This document shows positions 45,790 to 57,383 of a stretch of DNA of 64,000 nt, one piece after another. Every line of letters begins with the position of its first letter. The first letter of the stretch is position 1. The translations under genes and the position numbers were made by a program. The stretch covers positions 62,001 to 126,000 of the forward strand of contig JAUIRK010000475.1 of the NCBI GenBank assembly GCA_030549495.1. Reading direction: 5' to 3'. Under the pieces are notes generated by a model. It saw only the letters and a program-made list of their open reading frames with translations, was not told where the DNA came from and made no database searches. The DNA is from Nectonema munidae. Its lineage: Eukaryota > Nematomorpha > Nectonematoida > Nectonematidae.

Positions 45790-46280
45790 TATATCAGTCT
45801 ACTTTTGTAACATCGTATGAGGTAGCAAAATATGAACAGAAAGTTTCATATTTTTTGATTTTTTAAAGAATATTTTTCGATTCTTGGTTACAGAATTTTA
45901 TTTTGATTATTTGATAAAATATATTATTTAATATCGTGAAAAAATTGCAAAAATATAGGTAATAACTTATCTAACATCCTCTCCCCGAATGAGGTATATC
46001 AAATCTTACATCTAGCAAAATATGAACTGATAGGTTGGAGATGAATCATCGCGATATACAGGTTGGAGATGAACCATTGTAGTATACAGGTATATAGGTA
46101 ATAACTTATGTAGCATCGTCTCCCCGAATGAGGTATATCAAATCTTACATCTAGCAGAATGTGAACAGAAAGTTGAACATTGTCTCCCTAGTCATTTGTA
46201 CATGGAATAGAAACCATCGTAGTATACAGGTTGGAGATGAATCATCGTAATATACGGGTTGGAGATAACACTCAAGTTGT
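45790..46280 (-). repeat. Inverted relative of the 22080-22600 repeat
   Basis: The reverse complement of 22080-22570 is recovered here in order: gtaacatcgtatgaggtagc, the cagaattttattttgattat block, ccgaatgaggtatatcaaat, and the ctagtcatttgtacatggaa block. A unit of about 28-30 bases, aggttggagatgaatcatcg plus a gtatac end, is repeated four or more times (46032-46090 and 46230-46270). It is one arm of the foldback element without its partner. Confidence 0.75.
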
Positions 46281-46305
46281 CTACCCGCGTTCAACCATAC
46301 AGGTT

Positions 46306-46560
46306 ATGAGAATATATCATTACATAATAGAGAAGAGTTTCCTAAACTCTTTATATTGAAAAAATATTTCTTCAATATACAAATAAATTTAGATGAGAAT
46401 ATATCATTACATATTAGAGAAGAGTTTTCTAAACTCTTTATACTGAAAAAATATTTCTTCAATATACAAATAAATTTAGATGAGAATATATCATTACATA
46501 ATAGAGAAGAGTTTCCTAAACTCTTTATATTGAAAAAATATTTCTTCAAATATATTACTG
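46306..46560. repeat. 87-bp tandem repeat, about three units
   Basis: Units begin atgagaatatatcattacat at 46306, 46393 and 46480; the last is cut at about 46555. Units differ at only a few positions. Each holds a small palindrome around gaaaaaatatttcttcaa. A degenerate piece recurs at 46728-46770. Because 87 is 29 codons, both strands stay open across it; these frames are artefacts. Confidence 0.9.
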
Positions 46561-46835
46561 AGCTAGAAGGTTGATACAATCAGAATTACAAACAATATAA
46601 TTTGACTTCATAAAATCGTGCAGTTATGGTACGATTGAGAGCTTACAATGTAAGTATAATCTCGAGTAATAATTGTGGTGTGTTCATTGTAAAAAAATTA
46701 AAAAGTAAATTTTTCCCATTTTTTTACAGAAGAGTTTCCTAAAATTTCATACAGAAATAATATTTCTTCAATGTGTGTGTATGCGCACGTGTGTTAGATT
46801 AGAAAATTATAATTATTTTATAAAAATATAGAAAT

Positions 46836-47352
46836 AAATTTAGGGTATTGTAAGGGAGTAGTTTATAAAGGAAAAAAACAATATAAATTTATGAGATTAC
46901 TTATTGAGAAAAATTGATTAAAACACATATTTTGATCTATTTATTTTATCTTTAGAAATTTATATGCAGTAAACAATAATAAAATAATATTTAGGCAAAA
47001 CATATTTTTTTTTCCTGGAATCAAAGTGTAAATCAAACCCGCACTTAAATTTTGGAGAACTAATTCAAAAGTTATAAGTAAAAAACGAAGATTAATTTAT
47101 AAAAAACCGAAAACTAAAAAGATTTTCTAAAAATCTAAAAGTAAATTTTGGTTCTGATAGTAGAGTGGTTTTATAATATTCTTGGAAATTGTTACAAATT
47201 AAAGGTGAACTTTTGTCAAAATGTAACAATATAAAAATCTACAAATTAATTTAAGGTATTGTAAGGAAGTAGTTTATAATGAAAAAAAGAATATAAATTC
47301 ATGAGGTTACTTATTGAGAAACATTTATTAAAACACATAATTTGAATTTTTT
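46836..47352 (+). repeat. Direct repeat pair about 411 bp apart
   Basis: About 100 bases at 46840-46940 (ggtattgtaag, agtagtttataa, attacttattgagaaa, ttaaaacacat) recur at 47251-47352 with about 10-15% differences. This looks like an old tandem duplication of a segment of about 411 bases. No coding content is seen. Confidence 0.65.
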
Positions 47353-48590
47353 TGATATTTTTTTTCTTCAGTGAACACATCAATAAGCGTAATCCAAAAT
47401 ATAACTATATATTTATAATAAGCTTTCCTATTGTGATGTAAGTATATAATGCAATTAATTCAGATAGTTGGTAAATAAATTAGTTTTTTATTTAGCGAGG
47501 CAATTTTTAGCTAGACAATTAGTTTTAATTAGTTGATCAACGTGGAAAGCAGTTGGCTTAAGTTTAAGTCAATAAAACTTTGGTGTAAACTTTTTAGCGC
47601 GTATTTGTCTTAAATGCCTGTGGGGAATAACTGTTTATAGAGATCATTGGCATAGAATCTGTATGAATAAAACATTTATATGAGACAAAAAGCTGGAAAT
47701 TTAGAAAATCCTTCGAAATATTTACATAAACCTTTTCTACGCACAACACACACCACACAAGGTTAGACTTAGCAATATTTTATGACGAAGATTTGAAAAG
47801 TTGTAAGTAATGATAGGCAATTTGAGAGAGTTTATGAAGAAAGCATGAGGCTTAAATTTCTTACTAAAACCTGATAGTGTCACCATCTATCTCTCAATCC
47901 GTTGTTACAAATCACAACATACACACACCGACATTAACAATAATAATGATAAAATGGTGGAATTAATCATCACTATCCAATTTATTGCGTATTTATAAAA
48001 GTCTCCCATCAACAGCAGTGAATCAACATTTTATTATCTTCTATCTACCTTCTTCTTCTTCTTCTTCTATAAAGATAAAGAGGTGTGGATTTGATAGGTA
48101 AGGAGTTAGGGAGGCTATACACATACACGATAATGAAGTATTATTTTTCCAATTTCATCATGATGTAATATACGGCCCTTTTTTTTCATTTTACCTACTT
48201 GTACTATATCTCAACACCTCTCCCACACTTACAATGAGACACGATTGATAAAGGAGAAATAAATGATAATGATAATGATGCTACACAATTCTATAATAAT
48301 CGTTTCTCCAGGCACACAAACCAATCATAAGTTTCTTCATAAGTTGAGTGCGGTAAGCTTTCTTCTTCTTGTTTTCACTCTTTATCAAACTTCTCGGGTC
48401 TTTTCGTTTAGACGGCCACATTAAGTAATCACCATTGCGTCTACCTTTTATAGTTATGTCCTGTTTGCCAAATTCTAAAGAAAATTCTCTGCGTTTACCC
48501 ACATTTTGTTGTAATGGATATTAAGAATAGTTTTATTTAGCAAAGGAATAAAATTGGGAATATCTGAATAAATTTTTTCCTCTGAATCTA
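47353..48590. other. Intergenic, no gene seen
   Basis: Contains a (TTC)n run at about 48050-48067 and AT-rich sequence. No domain is recognised before the Merlin relic. Confidence 0.4.
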
Positions 48591-48599
48591 AAACTGGAT

Positions 48600-49404
48600 C
48601 TAAATCTCCAGTTACTTTTGGGGCAAAAAAATTCGCACATATATGAATCGATTAGTGATCGTGCAGTACCGCATTTTTTTTATTCCGCTATTTTGCGAAA
48701 GCCCACAACGATTCTATAGAATTAGTGTGTTCTCCAGTTTCAGGGTCTTTGAAATATTTTGAATGATCAACAGTTAGATGCCCATCACGCCATGCCTTTT
48801 AGTGATGTAATGCCAGCATATGCCCGCCATTTATCGGAAATAATTGTCGTTCCCGGTAAAATACACTCTTTTATAATAGGTAGAAGAGTCTTAGCGGATC
48901 TATCGGGAACAGCGTACATGAAGCATGCACCCGTTTCTCGGCATATTCCACCAAATACTCTGCCCACATTGTACTTTCTACTCGAGAAGCAGGACTCGTC
49001 GATTTCATCATGAAGCCATTGTCCTCCAATTTGCACAGGATTTCGGAGCAGTGAATCCGCACACACTTCACGCATATAATTTATCCAATCAGTGTACGCT
49101 GTATTGGACATTTTAAGGTGTTTTTCACAAATATTTGTTGTGGCAAGTTCATGACACCATGCATGAATAAAATAAACAATCGTTTTAAAAGGTAAATGAG
49201 TACCTTCTTCTAACCACGTATCGCGTCTCAGTCCCAACTTAGTTCTGCGCAAATTTTATTGCATCTCCACCGTTATAAATCATGCTTCATTAAATGCCGA
49301 TTTGCACACACTCTCTCCTGATGCAACACTCCCTTATCTTGTAAGTAACGAATAGCTTTTTCTTCAGTGCTCACTTTTGCAGCGAGTTCGTAAACAGTTA
49401 GCAT
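48600..49404 (-). mobile_element. Merlin transposon relic (ISXO2/IS1016-type transposase)
   Basis: Merlin-superfamily transposase on the minus strand from an ATG at 49404. The N-terminus reads EKAIRYLQDKGVLHQERVC, then RWRC, then 48785-49252 carries the core. DDE motifs survive: DEIDESCFSSRKYN (first Asp), GGICRETGACF, VPDRSAKTLLPII, IISDKWRAY (second Asp), then in another frame HTNSIESLW (Glu) near 48710. Typical Merlin proteins are about 270-300 residues and this covers nearly all of it. Breaks: an in-frame stop after MKHDL, a frame change after RWRC near 49265, and one near 48790. I found no terminal repeats. Confidence 0.87.
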
Positions 49405-50144
49405 TAAATAAATAACTATAAAAAGCAGACAATCTCTTTATATGTTTCCAAGACTGTGTTCTGGGATGTATAATTTGAACTCCAAACTTTATTTACTGTT
49501 TAACAAATGGAAGACTCCAAATTTTCCCAAGTTATCAGTTAAATTCTTTATTTATTACTTCTAGCTAACTAAAATCCTTAAGGTTTATATTTTTAATTGA
49601 ATTGGTATTCGGACATTTGTATCAATGTACGCTTATATTTGGAATGTTTCACTTCTTAATTTTATGTGAATTCTATAACAAACTAATTAACTAACAAATG
49701 GATTTACAAGCAAAAAAAGTTTTGGATGTACATGAAATAATTTAAGTCAAGAATTCTTTGTAATGTTCACTCCAATCCTTACGCATATCGTGGTCCCGTC
49801 CAGAATTCTGGCTGAATATAACTATATATACCTTGATATATTTTATTTTGCAAGAATATATGAATACAAGAAATTAGCTAGTAGCCACACACATGTATAT
49901 ATAGGATAAATTTGTTCTGTGTGCAATGTTGTTCTGGTATATGCGAGTTTTTGTATACGATATAGATTGAACATAGTATTAACAGGTCTACGCCAATTGG
50001 TCAAAAGTCAGTTGGTCCAATGGGATAATTGGGTAAATGTGACAATTCCTTGAACATGTTTTTTAATTTCCAAGGTGAAAGTTATAACTCTACTCTAACT
50101 ATCACTAACTCTAAAATTAATTCCAAAAACTAATAAAAAAATAG
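49405..50144. other. Intergenic, no gene seen
   Basis: AT-rich spacer; no recognised feature. Confidence 0.4.
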
Positions 50145-50152
50145 TGGAGGGA

Positions 50153-50681
50153 CAGTGGCGTAGCCAGAAAAAAAGTTGATAGGGGCACAGGGGGGGGGGG
50201 GGTGGACACAATTTAAAAACTTAAAAAACTTGAGCAACCTTATTTATACTTCTTGATTCTTTCATTGGAGAAATTTTCGAAAAATGAATTGAAAACATGC
50301 TGAAACATTAAAATATAACTTCTTATTTTATTCATCTCAAATTCAAACAAATTGATCAATCTCTAAAAACATACGTTCATGAAAACTGAATTCTTGTTAA
50401 TGAAAAATTAAAACTTTCAAAACTTCATTATAGTTAATATTGTTTGTGTATTGCTGCAAGTATGCCAATAGATTTTGAATAAAAATATAATTACAAATTA
50501 TCCTCATACTGACGTATAATTTGTACACATTTCTGATGCCATCTTTAAAATAATCGAAAGAACATCTTTGATGTTTTCTTATCAGTACTGATATCGCATA
50601 AGGTGCATAGGGGGGGGGGGGCACCATGAGGTAGATGGGAGGGGGCACGGCCCCTCATGCCCTAGCCTAGCTACGCCACTG
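50153..50681. mobile_element. hAT element remnant with poly(G) tracts
   Basis: A 529-bp element with ends CAGTGGCGTAGCCAG and CTAGCTACGCCACTG. It is flanked by TGGAGGGA (50145-50152) and TGGAGAGG (50682-50689), 6 of 8 alike. The minus strand at about 50405-50475 encodes LLAYLQQYTNNINYNEVLKV, the last helix of a hAT transposase and close to the INYDKILKVL piece at 7950. This is therefore a deletion derivative that kept the 3' end of the gene. G homopolymers lie just inside both ends. Confidence 0.82.
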
Positions 50682-50689
50682 TGGAGAGG

Positions 50690-52483
50690 GGGGGCTGTTT
50701 TTAATGGGGGCGAAACTATAAGAAAGTGTATTTCAAGGAAGTTTGCTTATCCCTCTTATAGACGGACCTGTTCCTAACACAAATTAAATGAATTGTCGCA
50801 TTCGACTAATTGTTATTTCTTTAAAAGTTTCTTGAATTTTACTTTATTTATATTTTAAGAATTCTTACTCGTTTCCCGGTATCAATAACAGAATTGAAAG
50901 TTTATAGAGATGGACAATGTGTGACCCACAAGCTACCTACATATAATGAATTCTTTTGGCCATCACTCCATCTTAAAATTAAAAAATATTATTTAATCGT
51001 AAACACTTCAAAATTTCAATTCAAATACATAAAAATTTTGTCACGTTTTAAAAGAACATTAAATTCTTTTATTCATAATGTTTAAAATAATGCAATATTT
51101 CCAATTAAATAATATGTCTTACTAATTTTCATATAACTCAATTTTATTGCTGTGCGGTAAACTCTAAGTAGACTTCAATGCGGCCTGCAGCTCAAAATTG
51201 TTGTCCACTCTTGGTTTAGAGGCTACTAGGGTGAATTCATAGATAAATGGAGAATAAAAGTAGGGAGGTGCAAAGTTAGAAATAGTTACTACAAAAGGGA
51301 TTAGAAGAAGATGAATAGGCGACAAAAGTATTTGAAGACACTCGATGGAACATAAACAAAAAGAAAGAAAACAAAAGCGCTTTATGGGCCATAAAAAAAT
51401 CACATAAACGTGATTTTGCCGCACTAATTTAAAAAATTGTAACTTTTTCTTTTTTTTTGCAAATTTTTAAAACAAATATTTTAAACTAAATATAAAAAAG
51501 GGAGACTCGAAGTAAAAAAAGCGCGAACTAGAAGTAAAACTGCCATATATAATTTACTTCCATAGTAATATAATTCAAACAAATCTCTCTTTTTTGCCTT
51601 CTCACTTGTTTTTGCCATAAATTTTCACACGCAAAAAACTAAGTATAATATTTGATAGGCAGGCATACTTTTGAAGCGATAAGACGTTTAAAACTTTATG
51701 AACAAAAAGAAGAAAAGTTGGTAGAAATGATATATAGGCAAGGTCACTCACTCACTACTTTCTTACTTATGCAAAAAAGTTGTATGTCACAAGCATTTGC
51801 CTATGGCTATCAAGTGAGAATAAGACTACATGCTATATTAGTTTTTTTCCACTTTTCTAAAAAAGTTCATAATTGCATTGTTTGCTCCATTTTGGAAATA
51901 TTTGACTTCTACTTATATTTTTCCAAGATAGTATAAAATTAGGATAATTAAATATAATTAATGTATAGTTAGATTAAATAGAGATAGTTATATAATACAT
52001 TTCAAAATAAAACTTTATTAATATAACTTAAATTTTCACTAAAAACATCACATATTTTTTTAATATTATTTCTTTTTATCTTTCTTGTATTCAAAGGTGA
52101 AAAGAAAAAGAAAATGTTTAGGAAAAAGTAACATATACGGATATGAATGAAATCTTGCTTATCAAGGTTTGTCTATATTTGTATTTTTCCGCAACATAAA
52201 TAATTATTTTATAAGATGTTTAATAAAGGAGTTTAAACTTTGAAACTGTGGTTAAGTTTTTCTATAACAATAAAGTATCCAACTTTTTTCTTTATTATTA
52301 TATATATATATTTTACGTAACCTTGTTAATGTTAAAATTTAGCAGGCATCTTACCAAAAGATATTTCAAAAGATTGTTATGATATAAATTTTTACAGGCA
52401 TCTTAAAAGAAGTGATATAAATTTTGACAGCATCAATCAGACATGATGAAAATCTTAAAAGGCATTTATTTAAATTTTCCTTT
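50690..52483. other. Intergenic, one weak exon-like stretch
   Basis: At 51652-51730 a frame after tttgatag reads EAIRRLKLYEQKEEKLVEMI and stays open for 94 codons. It has no ATG at its start and no domain I know. Nothing else stands out. Confidence 0.35.
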
Positions 52484-53366
52484 AATTGAATCAGAGGTCT
52501 TAAAGTCCCAGCCCGCGGGACAACTGCGGCCCTCGGAATAATATTTTGTGGCCCTCAACTTGATTTCAAAGTTTAGTGTCAGTGCGGCTTGCGACACCTG
52601 AAGATGCAGACCGCTTTATCATCGGTGACTTCTATAAAGCTGCCTACCAAAACCCCTGCATATTCACGCACTTAATTCACTAATTAGTTAGCAGACCCAA
52701 ATATTAGTCCATGCAGATCTGTTTATGCGTGTACATGTGCACATACGAAAACTCTGAAAAAGCAAAACAACAAAATCTCAACATATTTGATTCATATATT
52801 TCGCATGCATGTATATAGTGTATTTACTTCAACCAATAAAAAATTCCTTTGCATTAAAAAACTTTTTTCATTCTCAGTACTTCCAATTCATTGTTATGGC
52901 TAATGAATTTATTCTTTCTTCTAAAACCTAAAAAAATAAAATAAGATTGTTTGTTTACTATTTTAAATCTATAAAGAGCCCACGTCATGTCTTTCTCAAA
53001 CAGTGCCACAAAAAAAAAGATTGACGTTGAACACAGAAATTTCAGCAAAATGGGAAATTGAATATTTTTTTGTTGAGCACATAGGAAAATCAACCTGTCT
53101 CATATGTACAGGCAAACCACCCTGTCTCATATGTACAGACAAACTTGCAGTGGACAAAGAATATAATATCAAACGTCATTACTCATTACTCTACTAGGCA
53201 TGCTGACGTGTATGAAAAATACAAAGGAAATGAGAGAGAAGATAGAGTGATCTGATATGGTTGATACATTTCACAACAATAGACATTACATTGTCAAACT
53301 TCAAACACTTGCTGCAAAGGGCCTGCTAATGAATAATGTAATGCAGAGCAATGGCCTTCTCTACAC

Positions 53367-54041
53367 TAGGGTGTCCACCCCGGGATTCCTCGTCCTCGAG
53401 TCGCCGGGGAATCGTGAAATTTTAAAATCCTCGTCCTCGAAAAAAATTTTTAAATTTCCTCGGGGAATTTTTGAAAAAAAAATTCTGTCGAATCCGACGA
53501 CAAAAATATCGAAGTAACGGAGAAGAAAGATGAAACATTAATCGTTAGCAACCAAAAAACAGAGAAGAAGAGCGTGAAGGAGGAATTTCTGAAGATTAAT
53601 GAAAATGAAGAACGTGAAACTAAAAGCAAGATTTCAAGCATAGAGGAAATAATGAAAAAAACATTTGACCTTTATTTAGAAACAAATAGGAGGCCCGAAG
53701 TTTTAGAAACTTTATTCAAAAATTTAAAGAGCATAAAACCAACTTCTGTGGATGCCGAAAGAGTGTTTTCGTCAATGGGTTATTTTTCTACAAAAATAAA
53801 AAACCAGTTGAATGATGAAACTTTGAACGCTCTAATTTTTCTTAGATATTTATTTAAAACATAAATCTTTTATGCATTTAAATTTTTTTCAATAAAAATC
53901 TTATATGAGACTTTTAAATTTTCTTTTCTGAACAGTTTTTACTGTAAAAAAATCGCTTTTTCTTCCCCGGGGAAATTTTCAAAAATTACGAGGTCCTTGT
54001 TCCCCGGGGAATGAAAAAAAGACCTTAAAGTGGACACACTA
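53367..54041 (+). mobile_element. Nested hAT deletion derivative
   Basis: A 675-bp element with ends TAGGGTGTCCACC and, on the complement, TAGTGTGTCCAC. A perfect 8-bp target duplication CTCTACAC lies at 53359-53366 and 54042-54049. Subterminal ccgggg blocks are palindromic. 53574-53864 keeps the hAT C-terminal dimerisation domain: SVDAERVFSSMGYFSTKIKN and LNALIFLRYL. The catalytic region has been deleted. It is inserted into the minus-strand transposase of the 52492-55384 element, so it is younger than that element. Confidence 0.92.
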
Positions 54042-54614
54042 CTCTACACCCTCTTCTAATTTTCTTTGGACAAGTGCCACGAGTCCATTTTTCTTCCCTG
54101 TTATTGATGGTGCTCCGTCGGTTGTTATTCCAGCAGACCTCTTCCATGATAATTCGGAGTCCACAATAGCATTGAACAGCTGGCGGAATATCTCCTGAGC
54201 ACTAGTCTGCCCATGCATCGGCATAACTGTAAGCAACTCTTGAGTAACTTCAAAACTGTCATCAACACCACGGATCCATATTGCAAGCTGTGCAATGTCA
54301 GTGATATCTGTGCTCTCATCAACAGCGACTGAGTATGTACTGAAAAGTTTGGCCTTCTCAGGCATCTGGCTGTATATGTCACATGACATGTCACAAATTC
54401 GCTCTCCACTGTGCTGGCTGAAAGACTGATATTGCTAAACTGACTCTTTTTTTCTAGACAGACTATACTTGCTGCAGTTTGTTCAAAGATGTAAGCGGAT
54501 CATGTGCCTTTTTGGCAGCACATATCTGTGAGAAAAACCCTTCTTCACCTTAAACTTCACGAAGTCAAAGTACAGGTCTAAACTGACTGATGAGCATCTC
54601 CAAGCTCTATAGAG

Positions 54615-55098
54615 CAGTGGTTCCCAACTTTTTTTATCCTGTTCCCCCTTTTTCAGTCACTTTTTTTACCTGTGGACCCCTACAACTGAATAGTTTGAGC
54701 CAACAAATTTAATCAAAGATTTTTATGCAAAAAATTATTGTAGTCAATCGTATGCTTATTCATATGAAATCAGAGAAATCGTAAAGCCTGACATAAAATG
54801 TGAATAAATTTTTTTTCCAATTAAAATATAAATTTTTCTTCCAATTAAAATATAAATTTTTCAAAAATATTGTAACTAATAAAAAGCATACATAAACATT
54901 GAAAATATGAAACTTTAAAAAAGGGAAGAAAATATTTTTTTAAAAAAGCTCTGAATATATATATTTATATTGATTTAGAAAATAGAAGTATATTAAAGAA
55001 GATTCAGCATAAGTAGTTTGAAGTAGAATTTCGATGGACCCCTTCAAATTCTTCCATGGACCCCTAGGGGTCTATGGACCCCCGGTTGGGAACCACTG
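54615..55098. mobile_element. Nested hAT MITE
   Basis: A 484-bp element with ends CAGTGGTTCCCAAC and GTTGGGAACCACTG. A perfect 8-bp target duplication CTATAGAG lies at 54607-54614 and 55099-55106. The subterminal inverted arms (ggacccct and aggggtcc types) are longer than the ends alone. It is noncoding and sits inside the 52492-55384 element. A solo end of this family is at 26094-26109. Confidence 0.93.
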
Positions 55099-55449
55099 CT
55101 ATAGAGGGTCTCATTTGCTTCCTCGCTCAAACCAGATATGTCACATATGTGCAAGAGTAAGCGAAAGCAGGTCTGAGGCAACAAAGACAAGTTACTAGAA
55201 GACAACAGGAATTAGCTTAAAGATATGTTTTTATATTAAATGTTATTAATAAAGATTTAGAATATTGTACACTTGTACTTTTTTTAATAAACGAAACTTT
55301 ATTTTGTTGAATATGTGATGTGGCCCGGCCTCCCCTTTACTTTTCCTCTAGTGGCCCTAAGGTAATTTGAGTTTGAGACCCCTGGTTTAAACGGACAATA
55401 TCTATATAGATATTGTTTGAAAGAAAATATTCGAAAAGGATGGTTTTTT

Positions 55450-55585
55450 TAGTTGTCGGGATCGCATCCATAGGGAAGAATAATCTTCGATACCTGGACA
55501 GATGGTAAGGATAGTCACGATCGGGAATCGAACCCAGAAGATCTGGATCAAGACCCTACGCTCCTACCACTAGGCCATCTGCAAA
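55450..55585 (-). mobile_element. tRNA-derived SINE, family A, with A and B boxes
   Basis: On the minus strand it starts gcagatggcctagtggtagg (A box TGGCCTAGTGG), then tcttgatccag, then the B box GGTTCGATTCCCG at about 55522-55534. A non-tRNA body follows with ccttaccatctgtccag and gaagattattctt. The spacing of the boxes fits a tRNA-like Pol III promoter. It matches 38921-39034. Confidence 0.88.
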
Positions 55586-55589
55586 TATA

Positions 55590-57370
55590 AATAGTTTAAT
55601 TATTTATTAAACTGTTGATCTTTCTTCACATAGTTGCGAGCTAAAATCAATAACAAGCGTGATAGCAGTGATATGGGGTTTCTTCGTTCGCGCACTCTTC
55701 GTAAAAATTTCTGTAAAGTGGTGCTTGAGAAAAAAAATGACAAAAATTGCAATAATTTCAAAGATTAAATTTTTTTGAAAAAAAATCAGTCTGAGACACT
55801 CTCTACAACTATAGGTATTAGCTGGTATATGTTTTAAAATATTTACTTGTAAAATTTTTGAAAAAAAAATCTTTATTATCTATGGAGACCCATATAGCCC
55901 TCAAATTTAGTTTTCATAATTTTCAATTTTTAATAATTTTTCTGGTTCAAATTTAATACACGATTAAATTTCATATCTAGAACCTATGTTTATAATTTCA
56001 TGTATTTTTGGAAAGTGGAAGTGGATTTTCTAGACCCCTCGAAAAACAAAAATTAAATTAATCTTGGCAAAGTGAGATGCTGTGTTGAAGATGCCTGCGA
56101 GCTTTGCCAAACTCCGAATATATCATTTTAATGGGCATGTCTGTTAAATATATAATTTACGTTATTGGATTTGATGGTTATCTTTTTATTTAGTAGATTG
56201 CATTATTAAAAAAACTTGTTTCTATAAAAAATTTTCCAGAGTTTATTTAAAATGTCAAAAAATTGGATTAATTCAACAATATGCAGGTTAGACACTCTCT
56301 CTTCCAGAAGAAACGTTTATGTGTTAAGTAATAAAACAGAAGCAGTAGTTTTGTAGCAGTCCAGGCATTAATTTTGAGTCAAAGTCACAAGACAGGCATA
56401 TCCAGAATATATTTACCTAGACAGGTTGTGCGCTAAAATTTTGAAAAATGTTCTAAAGGACCTAATGTTTTAATCCCCTTTTCATATGGGTTCAATTTTA
56501 CATAATTATTGCCCATTTAAGACCGATGTTGCCAAAGGTAACGCAAACGGGCTATTACTTACAATGAAATTAAATAGGAATACTTGGTCCTAAATGGTCT
56601 GCTTTGTTTGCTTATGTATTTTATTATCTAATATTTATTATAATGCTAATAAATTTATTAAAATTATTTAGCTAAACTCTAGAAAGACGTGAAATGAGGG
56701 GGTAGGTTACAGTCACTTTTTAGCCACACTTTGTACCCGCCCTGAACCTAGGAATTCCTTCAGTCCATAATTTCTCCAAATGATTATATAAAGTGTTTAT
56801 AATTTTGTCTTCTTGATTTTCAATCTTTGAACCTTAGTAAAACTTTAATTTAGCTTTAGCAAAAGGTCTACTAGTGAGAGCGTTTGGTATTGATACACTC
56901 GTCCTAATTTGAAAGTTCGATCGTTACGTCCGGTTGCGTAAGAAGTGGGGGGGGGGGTGGATTTTACGGGTATTTGCGAATTAATTCTTAAGAAATCATA
57001 TAATTTAAAGATATTCTTCATCCATAGCTCATATCTAATGGTATAGTGTAACATCAGTAAAGTACAGCACATCACGTACATCATACACACTGACACTCCT
57101 ACATCATCAAAGTTGCATTAGGAATGTTATTTGGAGTTCTAGATTCTAGGAAAAATAATTTTATTTAACTTATAAAGCATAATAATATACTGAGTGCACT
57201 AAGCATCATTTTTACGATGCACACTGTACGCGAAAATTTATTAGTTGGGAAACCCCCTTTGCGCTTTGCGATCTTGGGTGTAATTATTATTAAACGCTCC
57301 TATATTTCATGATATATACAAAGGCACCATTATGGATTCAATAATTATAACAATCTTTTCATTCAGTATG
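55590..57370. other. Intergenic, with a piggyBac MITE remnant
   Basis: About 56513-56602 (CCCATTTAAGACCGATGTT to TTGGTCCTAAATGG) resembles the MITE at 20668-20793 with eroded TTAA ends. A G run lies at 56947-56957. No gene is seen. Confidence 0.45.
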
Positions 57371-57383
57371 TTTTACCAAAAGG

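Larger units (their letters stand above)
52492..55384. mobile_element. Composite hAT element (GTF2IRD2-like transposase)
   Basis: Ends are CAGAGGTCTTAAAGTC at 52492 and, on the complement, CAGGGGTCTCAAACTC ending at 55384. No convincing target duplication is seen. From the ATG at 52987 the plus strand encodes the N-terminal zinc-finger region: MSFSNSATKKKIDVE, KWEIEYFFVEHIGKSTCLIC, EYNIKRHY, YEKYKGNEREDRV. The minus strand, from about 54480 down to 53250, encodes the catalytic part: KSQFSNISLSASTVE, STYSVAVDESTDITD, ITTDGAPSITGK, then KFDNVMSIVVKCINHIR. The two parts face each other, so the element is rearranged. Stops and frame changes are present in both. Two younger elements sit inside the minus-strand part. 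Confidence 0.82.

Noticed and set aside
46304-46579. Open frames on both strands, also CRISPR-like look
   Set aside because: The 87-bp tandem units are a multiple of three, which keeps frames open. Units are contiguous with no distinct spacers, so this is not a CRISPR array.
51652-51936. 94-codon plus-strand frame
   Set aside because: No ATG at its start and no recognised domain; only an acceptor-like tag upstream. Not enough to call a gene.
55522-55577. Possible tRNA gene
   Set aside because: A and B boxes are present, but the cloverleaf does not close and the sequence continues into a body shared with another locus. It is a SINE.
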